In this document: piece after piece, positions 24,253 through 35,400 of the stretch | Layout of the letters: the number at the start of each line of letters is the position of its first letter | Numbering within the stretch: position 1 is the first letter of the stretch | The notes under the pieces: model-generated | Databases searched by the model: none | Told to the model about the DNA's origin: nothing | Seen by the model: only the letters and a program-made list of their open reading frames with translations | Program-made: the position numbers and the translations under genes | Assembly (NCBI GenBank): GCA_039000515.1 | Contig: JBCFYV010000100.1 | Location: 25,282,351-25,346,350, forward strand | Direction of reading: 5' to 3' | DNA length: 64,000 bases | Source of the DNA: Timema cristinae | Taxonomy: Eukaryota; Arthropoda; Insecta; Phasmatodea; Timematidae

Positions 24253-24369
24253 AAATATGTTGACTATATTTATTTTATTTTCCGTAGTGTATGTTTTCGA
24301 ATAAAAGGTCCTTAGGAAGATGTTTGGTCCGAAAAGGGTTGAAAATACTGGGGAGGGGAGGAGGTTAAA

Positions 24370-24835
24370 TAGTCATGGGTTACATACCCTGTACTTATCA
24401 CAAGGCATTGTTAGGATTAATCAAATCACACAGGTTACGGTGGGCAGGACATGAAGCATGAATGGGATAATATAATAATAATATTTAGCACCACGTCTTA
24501 CTACCCGTTTGGTTTTTACGCTTTAAGTACTAATTACGCTAATGGATTAGGAATTGGGAAGGTTGAATTAAGGGAAGTGAACCCGCATTTGCGTGGAGTG
24601 AGAGTGGAAAACCATTTAGGAAAAACCACCCCCAGTTCACCCGACCGAGATTCGAACCTTGATCTCCCCGTTCTCAGCAGTCGAGCTCAACACGACTAGC
24701 ACGTTAGCCAACTACGCCACCGAGGCGGGTGGGATAATATAGAACCTTGTTCAGGGTACTGACTGGCAAAGCCAATGGGAAGACCTAGACGCAGATGGGA
24801 GGATAGCTTTGGAATAGACCTGAAAGAGATAGATT
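24370..24835 (+). pseudogene. LINE ORF2 C-terminal relic, split by a SINE-A
   Basis: Two blocks read like the C-terminal end of a non-LTR retrotransposon polyprotein. Upstream of the SINE the frame reads RLRWAGHEA. Downstream (24770-24875) it reads GRPRRRWEDSFGIDL, then KVDWI with an in-frame stop, then LSQDKDRV and a stop. The known family pattern is RLxWxGHVxRM ... GRPxxRWxD ... W...AQDRxxW. The SINE-A at 24475-24730 interrupts it, with TSD. The clade cannot be fixed from this fragment. Confidence 0.7.
24475..24730 (-). mobile_element. SINE-A, inverted, perfect 11-bp TSD
   Basis: Complete inverted SINE-A with head ending in GCCACCGAGGCGGGT. TSD GGGATAATATA lies at 24464-24474 and 24731-24741. 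It is inserted into a LINE relic. Confidence 0.9.
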
Positions 24836-25115
24836 GTAACAAGGTGGACTGGATATAATTATCTCAAGATAAAGATAGGGTGTAATGAGGTGGAATGGAT
24901 ATAATTATCTCAAGATAGAAATAGGGTGTAATTAGGTGGACTGTGTAGAACTAGCTCATGATTGGGATAGGTGTAATGAGGTGGACTGTGTAGAACTAGC
25001 TCATGATTGGGATAGGGTGTAATGAGGTGGACTGGGTAGAACTAGCTCATGATTGGGATAAGGTTTAATGAGGTGGATTGGCTAGAACTATCTCAAGATA
25101 AGAAAGGATAGGGTG
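24830..25115 (+). repeat. 46-bp tandem repeat grown from the LINE 3' end
   Basis: About six copies of a unit with GGGTGTAATGAGGTGGACTG and GAACTAGCTCATGATTGGGATA. The first unit is the end of the LINE coding relic (KVDWI..LSQDKDRV-stop), so the array appears to have expanded from that sequence. Confidence 0.8.
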
Positions 25116-25129
25116 TTTAGTTTAATTGC

Positions 25130-25260
25130 CAACTCAATATTAACAATTCTTGAATATCTGTCATGACTCATGAGCAAAGTGACATTTAATAAAAACATTT
25201 ATTAAATTAATAGAAAAAGTTATCAAATTTGAGGATGCCCTGGACATATAATCAATAACT
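25130..25260. mobile_element. MITE-P fragment, diverged
   Basis: It contains TCTTGAATATCTGTCATGACT and a distant counterpart of the central GTTGTCATTAAATTCCAGGAC region, matching the middle of MITE-P. Confidence 0.4.
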
Positions 25261-25521
25261 TTATATACAATTAAACTAAATTTTGAAAACTAAACATGAC
25301 GTATCTACTGAATAAGTTTTATTTATTGTGTAAAATAAATCTTATAAAAATTTAACACATATTAGCTTTAACTCTGGTCTCTCCATCCTACCTGTCTATT
25401 CGAGCTGACATATCTTCACATTGTAGTATTTCTTATTTAAAAAAAAGTTAGTTCAAAATGTCCAAACCATTAAAATCATCCATAATTATTATTTATGTTA
25501 TCATCTTGTCTTATTGCTCCG

Positions 25522-25917
25522 ATGGTGGGGTGGAAGGGGACGTGAGAAAAGGTCAGTGATTTTACAGTTTTTAGAGCAAATCTGTTTTTGTTTTTTTTCC
25601 AAAATAAATAAAATAATGCTCCAGTAGAAGCATAGAGTATAATTTTCTTCACATGATAATATCAACCGTTGTTGAATATCTGTCAAAGGATGTCCTGGAA
25701 TTTAATGACAACTTTTTCTCTTCATTTAAAATGTTTTGTCATCTAATGCCGCTATACTCATCACAGATATAATGTTGATATCACCATGTGAAAGAAAATT
25801 AAACTCTGTTTATACTGAAGAAATATTTGATTCATTTTGACACAAAAAATAAAGTTTTGTTATAAAAACCGCAAAAACACTGGCCTTTTCTCGCGTCCCC
25901 TACATCCTCATCTTAAA
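25522..25917. mobile_element. Palindromic MITE-P copy 2
   Basis: Left end GGTGGGGTGGAAGGGGACGT, right end inverse of TTAAGATGAGGATGTAGGGG. Mirror-image arms include TCTTCACATGATAATATCAAC and GTTGATATCACCATGTGAA. About 396 bp, with no coding capacity. Confidence 0.85.
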
Positions 25918-26627
25918 TATCTTAAAGAATTTTCTGTTATGTTCCCGTTAAAAAAATGATTTTGTTGTTTAAGGAATGCTAGACCTATACACTTATTTTT
26001 GTATGTATGGAATGGCTTTTTTCTACCATCATCTTACTATATGATAGGCTTTTGGTAAGAAAACAAGGACTGTTTAGATCTCCAGGCCTTCAAAAATCAG
26101 ATAGCTACACAATTGATTTCTAATTCAGGGTGCCATTTGAACAAGAGATTAATTTATTTTTGTTTGGCAGGACTCTATATAATAATAAAAAGAGGTGTAA
26201 TTTTTGAAAATAATTTCATTTTATTTTGAAATTAATATATATCATATTTTCAATTGAAAAAAGCTAGATAAATTAAATTGTCTAATGCTGGTTTGATATA
26301 GCCAAAGCAGCTAATTGCCATGTCGCGAACAAAAGAAAATAGTGTGGGCCTATTATTTTAGTTTATTTATCTAAAATATTTAAATACACTATACGATGTA
26401 TGTCAATTATTTTATGCATAAAAACATTATTTTAAACTTCGTTAATAGGCTATTCAAATAATAATATCATGGCAATATGCTCGATTTCAATTTGAACATA
26501 TTTATTCCCCCCAAACTAATATGGTGTGTGCAGTACTGTGGCCCGCGAGCCAACAAGAGACAGAAACTATGGCTCTAGAACATACACAATGTGACAATAA
26601 TCATTCCTCATTTATGGTTGGATTGGC
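25918..26627. other. Unassigned AT-rich DNA
   Basis: No gene or known repeat is recognised. Confidence 0.4.
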
Positions 26628-26694
26628 AGGTTCCAAATGCTTCGGGACTATAAATATCACAACCTTTAACATACACTCATAAATATCAATGAAG
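26628..26694 (-). repeat. Short dispersed repeat shared with 50376-50457
   Basis: On the minus strand it reads TATTTATGAGTGTATGTTAA, then TATAGTCCCG and TTGGAACCTGCCA, matching the plus-strand sequence at 50376-50457. Nature unknown. Confidence 0.55.
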
Positions 26695-26835
26695 ATATGT
26701 TTTAGTGAAAGCTGAATCAGTGAGGTGAAATATTTATATTTTTTATTATTAATAAATCTAATCACGAGATGATTACAGCTATTTTTAATCAATGATTACG
26801 TAGCTTTTAAGTCAAATTATTTATTTAGTTATTTA

Positions 26836-27100
26836 ACAGTGCGTCTTACTACCCGTTCGGGTTGTACGCTTAAGTACTAATTACACTAATGGATTAGGAA
26901 TTTGGAAAGTTGAAGGTTGAATTTAAAGGAAGTAAACCCACATTTGCGTAGAGGGTGAGTGGAAAACTCTTTAGGGACAACCCCCACCTCCCCCCCTCCC
27001 CCCGCAGTTCACCCAACCGAAATTCGAACCTCGATATCCCCGTTATAGGCAGTATATCTAACACGAGAGTAGTGCGTTAGACCATGCGGCCACCGGAGCA
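26836..27100 (-). mobile_element. SINE-A, inverted, with a C-rich insertion
   Basis: Complete inverted SINE-A (tail TCTTACTACCCGTTCGGGTT, B box GAAATTCGAACCTCG, head TTAGACCATGCGGCCACC). A C-rich expansion lies at 26984-27004. Confidence 0.88.
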
Positions 27101-27739
27101 AAAGTTGGGAATATAATTTAAATAAATTAAATTTTGTAAAATTAATAGATTAAAAAGCTAATAACCACCCGTATTCATTAAACCAACGTTTGTATTTAAG
27201 TATTTGTTTAAAAACCACACCAGGAAACAACAAACAGTATGATTTTACACTTAATGTCATCGTACATCCACACAAATGATGTCTTCTTGGTACTTTCACA
27301 CCTACTTACTGACACTTTTAAATGAAATGTAATAAAAACAATAAATGAGAATATAATTAATATTTTAGTTCAGTTTAAAGTAGTTGTGGCAACACTTTTC
27401 AACCTTCCCTCTAGGATATCTCCAAGTGCCCTTTTTGCCTCATTAGTGCTTACCACTTGTCAAGTGCTCATTGATGGATGACAATATTATATACATTATA
27501 CATTATATTATATACAATAATACATTATAATCCCCTTGGAAAATAAATATATCTTATCTACACAAAAATTTCTAAAAAAAATGAGGATATTTTATTTTCA
27601 AAATAAAATAAAGTTTCACAAATAAGGGCATAAAATGCAATATGAATGATTTTTTATTTAAGATAGAACGATTATTAACATTGAAATATAAATCGATTCT
27701 GGTAATCGGTTATGGTCCCGGTTTGACACCCTGCTCAGA
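27101..27739. other. Unassigned AT-rich DNA
   Basis: No gene or repeat is recognised apart from short TATATTA repeats near 27490-27530. Confidence 0.4.
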
Positions 27740-28270
27740 CTTGCGACATTTCACGTGAAACTATTTGCAATTTGACTTCTTAGGACTATCTGCAATCACA
27801 GTGAGGGTGGCTTCTTTGAAATATCTGCAATCACATTCATGGTGGCTTCTTAGAACTATCTGCAATCACACTAAGGGTGACTTCTTTGAACTAATTGCAA
27901 TCGCCCTAAGGGTGGCTTATTAGAACAATCTGCAATCACACTTTTGGTGGCTTCTTAGAACAATCTGCAATCACATTCATGGTGACTTCTTAGAACAATT
28001 TGCAATCACACTCATTAAGATTTTCTTAGAATAATATGACACCACAGTCTTGGGGATTTTTTATAAATTATCTTCAACTATTCTCGGTGACGTTTTAGAA
28101 CTATCTTCATCTAAAACACCGGTGACTTCTAAGAACTATCTGCAACATTATTATTTATATCTTAGAACTATCTTCAACCACGGCTTTATTGACTTAGAAT
28201 AATCTTCAACACAATCTCGGTGACTACTTAAGACTATTTGCAGCCAAGAATAGGTTCCCTTAACTGTGAC
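27740..28270. repeat. 35-bp minisatellite, degenerate
   Basis: About 14 copies of a 35-bp unit with TTAGAACAATCTGCAATCAC and GGTGGCTTC. GGTGGC occurs at 27806 and 27841, exactly 35 apart. Copies become more diverged towards 28270. Confidence 0.85.
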
Positions 28271-28641
28271 ATTTTAGAACTATCGGAACCAACCAATGTT
28301 CCTCCGCATTGTTTTGTTCAAGCTTGTAAGAAGTTAAAATGTGTGTGATATTACTTATATGAGAAGCATTTACATTTTTAAAACATAATTTTAATTATGA
28401 GAACTATTGAGTTTATTATTATAATAAATAATCAGCTGATTAATTATTGTAATAAAACTAATAACTCTCCTTAATATAACTTAAAATGTATTTTATAAAA
28501 TAGTACGGGGTAGTATATTTTATGGCTTCTTTTCACGATGTTAAAGTATTATTTTAAAAATAAATATGAAATTGTCATTATGTTTCACCTTTATAAATCA
28601 TTTAAATAAATATTTAGACGTGGCTATTATATTTTAAAAAA
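28271..28641. other. Unassigned AT-rich DNA
   Basis: Nothing recognised. Confidence 0.4.
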
Positions 28642-28873
28642 ATAGCACCACGTCTTTACTACCTGTTCGGGTTATACGCTAATTAGTTAGGAATAGGGAA
28701 GGTTGCATTCAGAGGAAGTGAGCCCACATTTGTGTGGAGGGAGAATGGAAGCCCATTTAGTTAAAAAAAACTCCCAGTTCACCCGAACGAGATTTGAACC
28801 TCGATCTTCCCGTCCTCGGCAGTCTAGCTAACACGATACAGACGCGTCAGCTAACTACGTCACTGAGGTAGGT
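28642..28873 (-). mobile_element. SINE-A, inverted
   Basis: Tail AGCACCACGTCTTTACTACC, body, B box GAGATTTGAACCTCG and head ending in CACTGAGGTAGGTTA. Confidence 0.85.
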
Positions 28874-29149
28874 TACAAAATAATAAAAATAATAAAAATC
28901 GAGATATGAACCCCAATTTGAGTATTAGATTGAAGAAATTAGAATATAAGTTTACTGTTCAATAAATGGTTGACATTTATACAATTACTTGTATTCTTAT
29001 GGTAACTAAGAAAATTAAACCTTATTAATATAAATTAATAACAAGTTTTTAATTTGGTCACTTTGTATACCAGATAATAGGATTTTGTAAAAGTGTTTCA
29101 TATTATTGGTAATGTTCATAACTTTTAGTATGAAGTATTACCAATTTTA

Positions 29150-29620
29150 AATTAAGAATTAATATTGAACTTAGATTAAAAGTTATAACTTGTTGCTTTG
29201 CAATGTTGCGCCACATCACGAAGCTAAAATTAGAAATAACAGAAAACAAACAATAATTTGATAAATATGATAATATTTGGATGGGGGAATGAAAATGAAT
29301 TATATATTAAACGTGAATAATAATAATTATAGCTGATAATTCATTAAAACTTTAGTATGGATATCTGTGGGATTTAATTGTTACATACCTACTCATGTTT
29401 TAACGTATTATTTATAATTATTATTCAATTTTTATATCTAATTAATTTTCATCTCCCCATCTATTTATATTCAAATTTATAATTTATGTATTGTTTATTG
29501 TATTTGTGTTATATTTTATATTAACTTTGTGTATTTATAAAAAGTAGACTACTTGATGTGACACAACAATGCAAAGCAACACGTTTTAACATTTAATCTA
29601 AATTCAATCTTTCTTGATTG
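29150..29620. repeat. Long imperfect palindrome (foldback, possible MITE)
   Basis: The left arm at 29150-29330 contains CTTAGATTAAAAGTTATAAC, GTTGCTTTGCAATGTTG and GAATAATAATAATTATA. The right arm (about 29400-29620) is its approximate reverse complement, with CAACAATGCAAAGCAACACG and TTTAATCTAAATTCAAT. The centre is near 29365. Arms of about 180-200 bp with indels suggest an old terminal-inverted-repeat element. Confidence 0.7.
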
Positions 29621-29862
29621 CAAATTTGTTTCAGATTATTTATATTTAAAGTTACATTGTGATTTAGTCGTTCTATAATCTATATTATTCAAAGATTTGA
29701 AACCTCAAGACACTGTGAGCACTCGAAATATTAAACTCTTAACATTAGCTAATAATTTAAAGTCGCTGAAAGTTGTACTAAGATTTGAAAACTAGTAAAA
29801 TAGGCATATGTATTCCTTTAGTTATTACAAAATAAATCATTGTTTAACTAACTCTAGCCAAA

Positions 29863-29905
29863 AACGTATAACCCTAACGGGCAGTGAGACGTGCTTTAAA
29901 ATAAA
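29863..29905 (+). mobile_element. SINE A/B tail fragment
   Basis: Only the tail remains: CGTATAACCCTAACGGGCAG then TGAGACGTGCT. Confidence 0.6.
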
Positions 29906-30061
29906 ACTGTGTCCTTAATTGAATATACTGTCTTAACTCTTAACTGTGTAAAATATATTTTGAATACATATCTAAAAAAAAAAAAAAATGTTGTTCAACT
30001 TGTCCAATTGTCTCAATAAGGCAAGAATGAAACCTCCAAATACATTATTGTATACCTAATC

Positions 30062-30127
30062 TTCCAGGGGTTTGAACACACGATAGTTCCTAGTAATAGA
30101 TCACTGCTCTATCTATACCTTCCAGAT
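30062..30127 (-). other. tRNA-like sequence (SINE head or tRNA relic)
   Basis: The minus strand reads AAGGTATAGATAGAGCAGTG (A-box-like) and GTGTTCAAACCCCTGG (B-box-like) at tRNA spacing. No clear acceptor-stem pairing, so not called a functional tRNA. Confidence 0.4.
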
Positions 30128-32054
30128 GGATGATTTTATTTCATTTTGCTATAGTTAAGCAAACATTAATTTATTTTATAATCACTACACTTGATAGTTA
30201 TTTATGAAGATTAAAAACACCTTAAATAGTTTTTTAAATGCAATATTTACATTAATATGACTTTTGTTACAGCTTAAAATAAATATAATTATACTTTAAA
30301 TTATTTAATAATCTATCATGACTCATTCATGAGAAATAAAATTCAGTTTAAATTAATATTCATTAGAAACTTGTTAAAAAAAAACAACATACAAGTCTAC
30401 AATGACAACACAATCCAAAAATTAAAATGTCACGGGAAAGTTTTCTAGCACAGAATAGCTGTCATTTTTTTTTTTTTTTTTTTAGTGAATGAAAAACAAC
30501 TAACATCCAACTGAAATCCAAAACGAATAAAGGTTAGGTTCTGTGATCCGGAATACGTTATTTTATGTCTTAAATGAGAACTGGATCGAATCTAGTTCTA
30601 ACGAGAAGCCAGTTAGCGTCCTTGTCGAGTCCTATTGTCAAACTTCACAACATTCACACACAATGATGGACGGCAAAAAAATTAAGTTTTCACTAGTATC
30701 TTGACTTCATCCAAATCATGTACTAATCAAACTTGATCATAAGATACAAAAAAAAAAAGTAGCATTCAGGTGCAACCACTTACAAGCAAAATAAAGTTGA
30801 ACGTTCCGAAAGTGTCCTAAAATACCGGAACAGTAGCTTTATGCCTACTTATCTGTAGCACACGATCATTTTCAAGAGCCGTACCAGAACTGAACAGGCC
30901 AGTTACTCAGGTTTTGTAGATTCTGCGAGGAAGTTAACATACCATTTGTTGGACGATTCACTTTTTCTTTTACTTTATTTAAATGACATCTCAATCAAGT
31001 TTTCTATCCGTACTGTGACATATGGGAATTCAATCGTAAAAGAAAAAAAAAAGTTACTTCCTAATATCTTTTTTTTTTAAGAAGGAAAAAACAAAAGAAA
31101 ATTCTTGTTGTTTTTTTTCCCCCCTCTACCCGTGTGAATGGCATTGAAGAACTTTTAAACAACTAAAGAAACTTGGGCCTCACCTTCACCCCCCCCCCCT
31201 TTTTTTTTCCTATTGTAAATTTGGCAACACCGGAAAAGGTTCTCCTCGCTCGTAAATAAAATCTCAAACATGGCAGCCGGTTTTCAACTTGTAACATGCC
31301 AAAACAGAGAAGGTGGGGTGGTAGGTACTATTTTTCTTTCTTTTTCTATGTGTGCGGGGAAATAGAGGGGAGGGAGGTTAGGCGCTCTGGAATCTTCTTC
31401 TATACGTATGTGATGGAAAAAAGAGGGGCGGGAAGGGGGTGGGGGTGATTTTACTCTGTGCCAGAGATTTTCCCTCTCTCTCTCTCTCTCCAGGGTTTTA
31501 GGCTATCCAAAGAGAAATTGAGAATAGGAATGGCTTGGTTAGAAAAAATACTGAAGGAGGGGGGTGAGGGGGGGGGGAGATCGCTAAGCTAACACTGAAA
31601 CATATATTATGTATGGATGAGAAAACATTGATACTGTATAAAGAAAGACAGAACGACACACAAAGCGAAAGTGAACATAATTCACTATTCGAACAGAATA
31701 TCACGTTTGGGCATTTAAAAATATTACTCGAAAGGAAGAGGAAATAACATCATTGACCAAAAAGAGAAATGTCATAACGTAAAGAGATAAAGGTTTTATA
31801 AATTGAGGGTAATTTATTAGAACAATAATTTGCGTTTTTCACTTTGATTGCTTGAATCGCCTTAACTACTTGCTTTCACATATTTAAAACATTACTAAGA
31901 ATATTTTACTTTTAGCTATGTTTTAAATATTTAAAAATATATCACAGGATATTTAACAGTGTAGATAAACTTAAAATAAATAAATAATGAAGTTGTTGGG
32001 GATGTTACTGGTCAGAAAAATTAATATAAATTAGTTGTAAAATAACACTTGAAC
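30128..32054. other. Gene-poor stretch with homopolymers
   Basis: No gene is recognised. It contains T runs (30465-30483), C and T runs (31190-31209), a CT tract (31474-31490) and G-rich tracts (31425-31445, 31558-31580). The 68-codon minus frame at 31498-31704 has no recognisable domain. Confidence 0.4.
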
Positions 32055-32122
32055 ACAGTAATCCATCTGCGACCTATGCCTTAGCTTGCCAATGCTCTAT
32101 CAATTAGTTATCCGGGATTCGT
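32055..32122 (-). other. tRNA-like sequence, decayed
   Basis: The minus strand reads GGATAACTAATTGATAGAGC (A-box region), an anticodon-arm-like TTGGCAAGCTAAGG and GGTCGCAGATGGATTAC (decayed B box), in tRNA order. Either a tRNA pseudogene or a SINE head. Confidence 0.45.
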
Positions 32123-33164
32123 TCCATGCTCAGGGTAATTATTCACTCATATTTTAAGGCAAAGCCTATCATGGAAATCATCTACTTCCATGCATAAGCT
32201 ATCATTGATATCTCAGCCATGCATATTCGACTCGGGAGATCTGTTAGGCTGCCAAGTCTAAAATACAAGATTATAATCACAAGTATGCATCACATGCCAA
32301 TCAACTTTTTGATACAGTCACCTTGAAATCCTAGATTTACACGAACACTTTTGCACGTGGATCATTTATTATTAAACATTAGTGGAGATAAAGAGTTAAT
32401 AGAAGTTTCTATTACTGAACTTTGTTGCAATATTAAATTATATTTGGATAAAAACTGCATTGAAAGGCTGTTTTCGACCATTTTACAATGGCTTCACAGA
32501 TAAACATTTTGCACAAATCATCATTCTGTCACAGTAGGGACATACTGTAGTTATTAACAAAAAACTTTGTCGCTTTATCCCCCATATTCACCACGGAAAA
32601 TTTCGAGTAATCATTCAAATACGAATGCATTGCACACATCTCTGGCATATCTTGGTCTTTTCTTTTCACTTTTTACTTCCATATCTCGCGCGAGCTGGGC
32701 GCAGAGCGTGAAGAATCACATTCTTGATTCTGTTTCCTTGAGTTAGATGGCTGCTAGAAACACATTGATATCAAATGTACTAAATAGAAGTAGCTATGTC
32801 TATTTAAAAAAAGAAGGTACTCACTTCGATGATCGAATGGTCTAAGGTCGGGGGTGGGCAACCATGTCACAAATCGCACATGTGGCGAATTGGCCATAAG
32901 TGTGGCGAATTTGTGTCTGTCAGCTCTCACAGTATAAGAAACATTTTCCTGATGTTTTTGTTTGTTACTTGATATTTCCTGAATATCATTGGAAACATTC
33001 CGCTGTTTGAATGAGTGATTGATGCAACACTGCCATCCAATACTCTCTACACTCCCTTTTCCAACTCTTTGTTTCCCCTTTGCATCCGGACAAAATGATT
33101 GTAAAATGTTGCATTAAATTGTCTTTCATCTTCAATAGAAACAATTTTTATTTTTTGCGTCTTA

Positions 33165-33579
33165 GGCCTCTTTTATGCACGCGGCAGCCGCGGCGGATCC
33201 GCTATTACCAACGATACCAATGTAGGCGAAATAGTTGGGTGCGCAGTGATAGAAAGCCTAGCAAAAATCCTCAGTTCATAGTTCCATATACTTGGTCTTT
33301 CTTTAACCTCATCCATGAAACGTTTAGTCTTGAATTCTTCCATATTCAAACACAACACAACCTCACACGAACTAACAACCAATAAACTGACGGGAGGGCA
33401 TCAATGAATTTGGTGCAGTTCAGTTGGCAACAATGCGAGTGACGGCAGACCGCTACCGCTTGTCACATTACACTCAATGTATTTAGAAACCGCTCGAACA
33501 CTGCGGACTCTAATACCAGTGGCTGGAATTATAAAACGCGGTGGAAGGCTTTACCGCTACCGCGTGCATAAAACAGTCC
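33165..33579. mobile_element. PIF/Harbinger-type MITE nested in the hAT
   Basis: Terminal inverted repeats GGCCTCTTTTATGCACGCGG and (inverse of the right end) GGACTGTTTTATGCACGCGG. Flanking TTA at 33162-33164 and 33580-33582 fits the 3-bp TSD of PIF/Harbinger, although identity runs on for GGC by chance or by target choice. About 415 bp, so a deletion derivative of a larger element. Confidence 0.8.
33265..33343 (-). pseudogene. MADF-domain fragment of a Harbinger accessory gene
   Basis: A minus-strand frame starting at 33343 reads MEEFKTKRFMDEVKERPSIW. FMDEVKERPSIW matches the opening helix of MADF (Myb/SANT-like) DNA-binding domains, whose usual pattern is LIxxVxxRPxLWd. PIF/Harbinger elements commonly carry a second gene for a Myb/SANT/MADF-type protein that works with the transposase. 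The fragment stops soon after, without the rest of the domain, so it is a relic of the parent element and not a gene. The family assignment rests on about 15 residues. Confidence 0.5.
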
Positions 33580-33940
33580 TTAGGCAGTTGTAACTAAGTA
33601 GTCAAAAGTGTACATGTCTTGAATAAACTTATTCTAACAGTGTGCGCATCGTGTGGCAAATTTCACTTCTCATTCGCCACCCGTGTGGCTACATTGAAAG
33701 ATATGTTGTCCACCTTTCGTCTAAGGTCTATTGCAATAGACTGTATTGCCACTGATGGGGACTATCATGGTTCGAATTCCGATTGGGTGTATTGAGGGGA
33801 CTTCTCCCTAAATAATTTTCCATTATCCCTTCACGTAAATTCGGGAACACTTTATCGAAATTCAACCGTCCTCTTACCTAACACATTTGAATGGTTTGTA
33901 CACATGCGTACAAACCGAACGGGTAACGCGTTTGTAAAAA

Positions 33941-34459
33941 AAAATTTAAAAAAAGGTGGCAACAACACCTTTTCCGAATGATTTGACGAAAAAATATAAA
34001 CTTTGTTTGAAGCTAACACAAGTTATCCATATTTTGCTATTCATCTCTTTGTTTCTTTCATGAGTTGTCTTATTATCAGGTTGCTCAAATATCCGTGGGG
34101 ACTTCCATGCAACTTTCAGGTTGGAGGTAAAAATAAAACGCTGGAAAATTTCCAGGAAGCCGGTCCAGGTCTGCCAACCCAGGAGTAATTTACTGATCTT
34201 GTTCGTCTTGACCAACTCGCTGGCTCGAACGAGAACAAAGGCGCCGCCAACTTATGATCATCTTAAACAGAAACAAACCAACTATTTACTACTTTTGATA
34301 TATATATATAGGCTACATTCTGATGGCAGCGATTATATATTTTTTTATGATTACCAAGGATAAGGAAAGTAGTTTTTTAGAGGAAGAGAATCCACAAAAG
34401 CGTAAGATGGCATGGGAAAACCAAAAGATAGAAATCAAATGTACGCTATATTCTGTTTT
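33941..34459. other. Unassigned DNA
   Basis: Several overlapping short frames on both strands (33946-34514) lack domains. No repeat is recognised. Confidence 0.4.
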
Positions 34460-34625
34460 TTCGTTAATGAAAAGGTCAGAATTCAACTCCAGTCTGAGTG
34501 TACTTTTTTACTAAATAGCTCTCTACTTCCCTCCAAGAAAATGCGAGTACATTTCTTCTAAATCATGCCATCACCAGCTTTACCCCATTAGTATAATTAA
34601 ATGAGTATGAACGGGCTGGATATTA
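34460..34625 (+). mobile_element. SINE-A, 5' truncated, diverged
   Basis: Body CCTCCAAGAAAATGCGAGTAC and tail-like GAGTATGAACGGGCTGG. Confidence 0.65.
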
Positions 34626-34671
34626 AATTTACCAATCTACCAGAGCCAAATATTTCAAAGTAATTTAAGAA

Positions 34672-34856
34672 GAAGGATTCGAATCTCGATCGGGTGTACT
34701 GAGGTTGGTTTTTCCAAAATTTTTTACACTCTCTCCCCCTGCAAATGCGGGTGAACTTTCTTCTAAATATATCCTTCCTGATCCTTAAAACAATTATAGT
34801 AATTAGTACATATGCGTATAGCCTGAATGGGTAGTAAGACGTGGTGCTAAAAAAAA
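34672..34856 (+). mobile_element. SINE-A, 5' truncated
   Basis: It starts at the B box (GGATTCGAATCTCGATCGGG), then body CCTGCAAATGCGGGTGAAC, tail GCCTGAATGGGTAGTAAGAC and an A run. Confidence 0.85.
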
Positions 34857-34913
34857 CTAGCTAACTAGACCAGTCCACGTGCTCACAGTTGCGGGTTATT
34901 TTCTTAAAATATT

Positions 34914-35139
34914 TTTAGCACCGCGTCTTACTACCCATTCGGGTTATACGCATATGAACTAATTACGATAATGGGTTAGGGTTGAGATAGATGGAATTTA
35001 GAAGAAGTGTACAATATTTGCGTGGAGGGAGAGTTGAAAACTAATTTAGTAAAAACTACCCTCAGCACACCCATCAGGGATTTGTACCTCAATTTTCTCA
35101 CTATCGGCAGTCTAATATATTTCAAGAGTGAGCCTTTGA
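34914..35139 (-). mobile_element. SINE-A, inverted, head cut by an hAT end
   Basis: Inverted tail, body and decayed B box, then GAGTGAGCCTTTGAT. This is the SINE-A head up to the CCTTAGAC site, where the hAT end at 35140 begins. The outer head (ACCATGCGGCCACC) is not found beyond. Confidence 0.8.
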
Positions 35140-35400
35140 TCAGCGGTCGACAACCTACGGCCCACGGCCTCGATCCGGCCCACCAACTGATTATATTATC
35201 CGGCCCGCGAAATATTTAACAAACAAAAAACAAACAAACAACAATTATTTTCATAAAAATATAATAATAATTAATTACTATATGAGAGATAAAAATATCA
35301 AGTTTTTTGATTGATTTTTCTTCCAGACCTACCCACAATTATTATTTTTTAACCCGTACAGCACACGCAATTTCAAAAAGCTTCTTGAATTTTGCTTTAG
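35140..35400. mobile_element. hAT element, 5' part
   Basis: It begins CAGCGGTCGACAACCTACGG, a classic hAT-type terminus, followed by GGCCCACGGCC...GATCCGGCCC. The same family as the short hAT at 42616-42844, sharing TTTTCATAAAAATA, TAATTACTATATGAGAGAT and related blocks. The right end was not found. From about 35385 to 35480 the minus strand has an uninterrupted frame (IPDSVDECSKAKFKKLFEIA) that I cannot assign. Confidence 0.7.

Larger units (their letters stand above)
32849..33719. mobile_element. Non-autonomous hAT element (871 bp)
   Basis: The left end CGGGGGTGGGCAACCATG resembles the common hAT terminus CAGGGGTGGGCAA. The right end is the inverse of CGAAAGGTGGACAACATA. TGTGGCGAAT appears in both subterminal regions. 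TSD TCTAAGGT lies at 32841-32848 and 33720-33727; the shared stretch extends to GTCTAAGGTC. An 8-bp TSD is diagnostic for hAT. It carries no transposase frame. Its middle holds a separate Harbinger MITE. Confidence 0.85.
32822..33940 (+). mobile_element. SINE-A split by an hAT element
   Basis: The 5' head (GATCGAATGGTCTAAGGT) lies at 32822-32848. The rest resumes at 33720 with TCTAAGGTCTATTGCAATAG, then the B box TGGTTCGAATTCC, the body and the tail CAAACCGAACGGGTAACGCG to about 33940. The two parts join at the 8-bp TSD. Confidence 0.85.
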
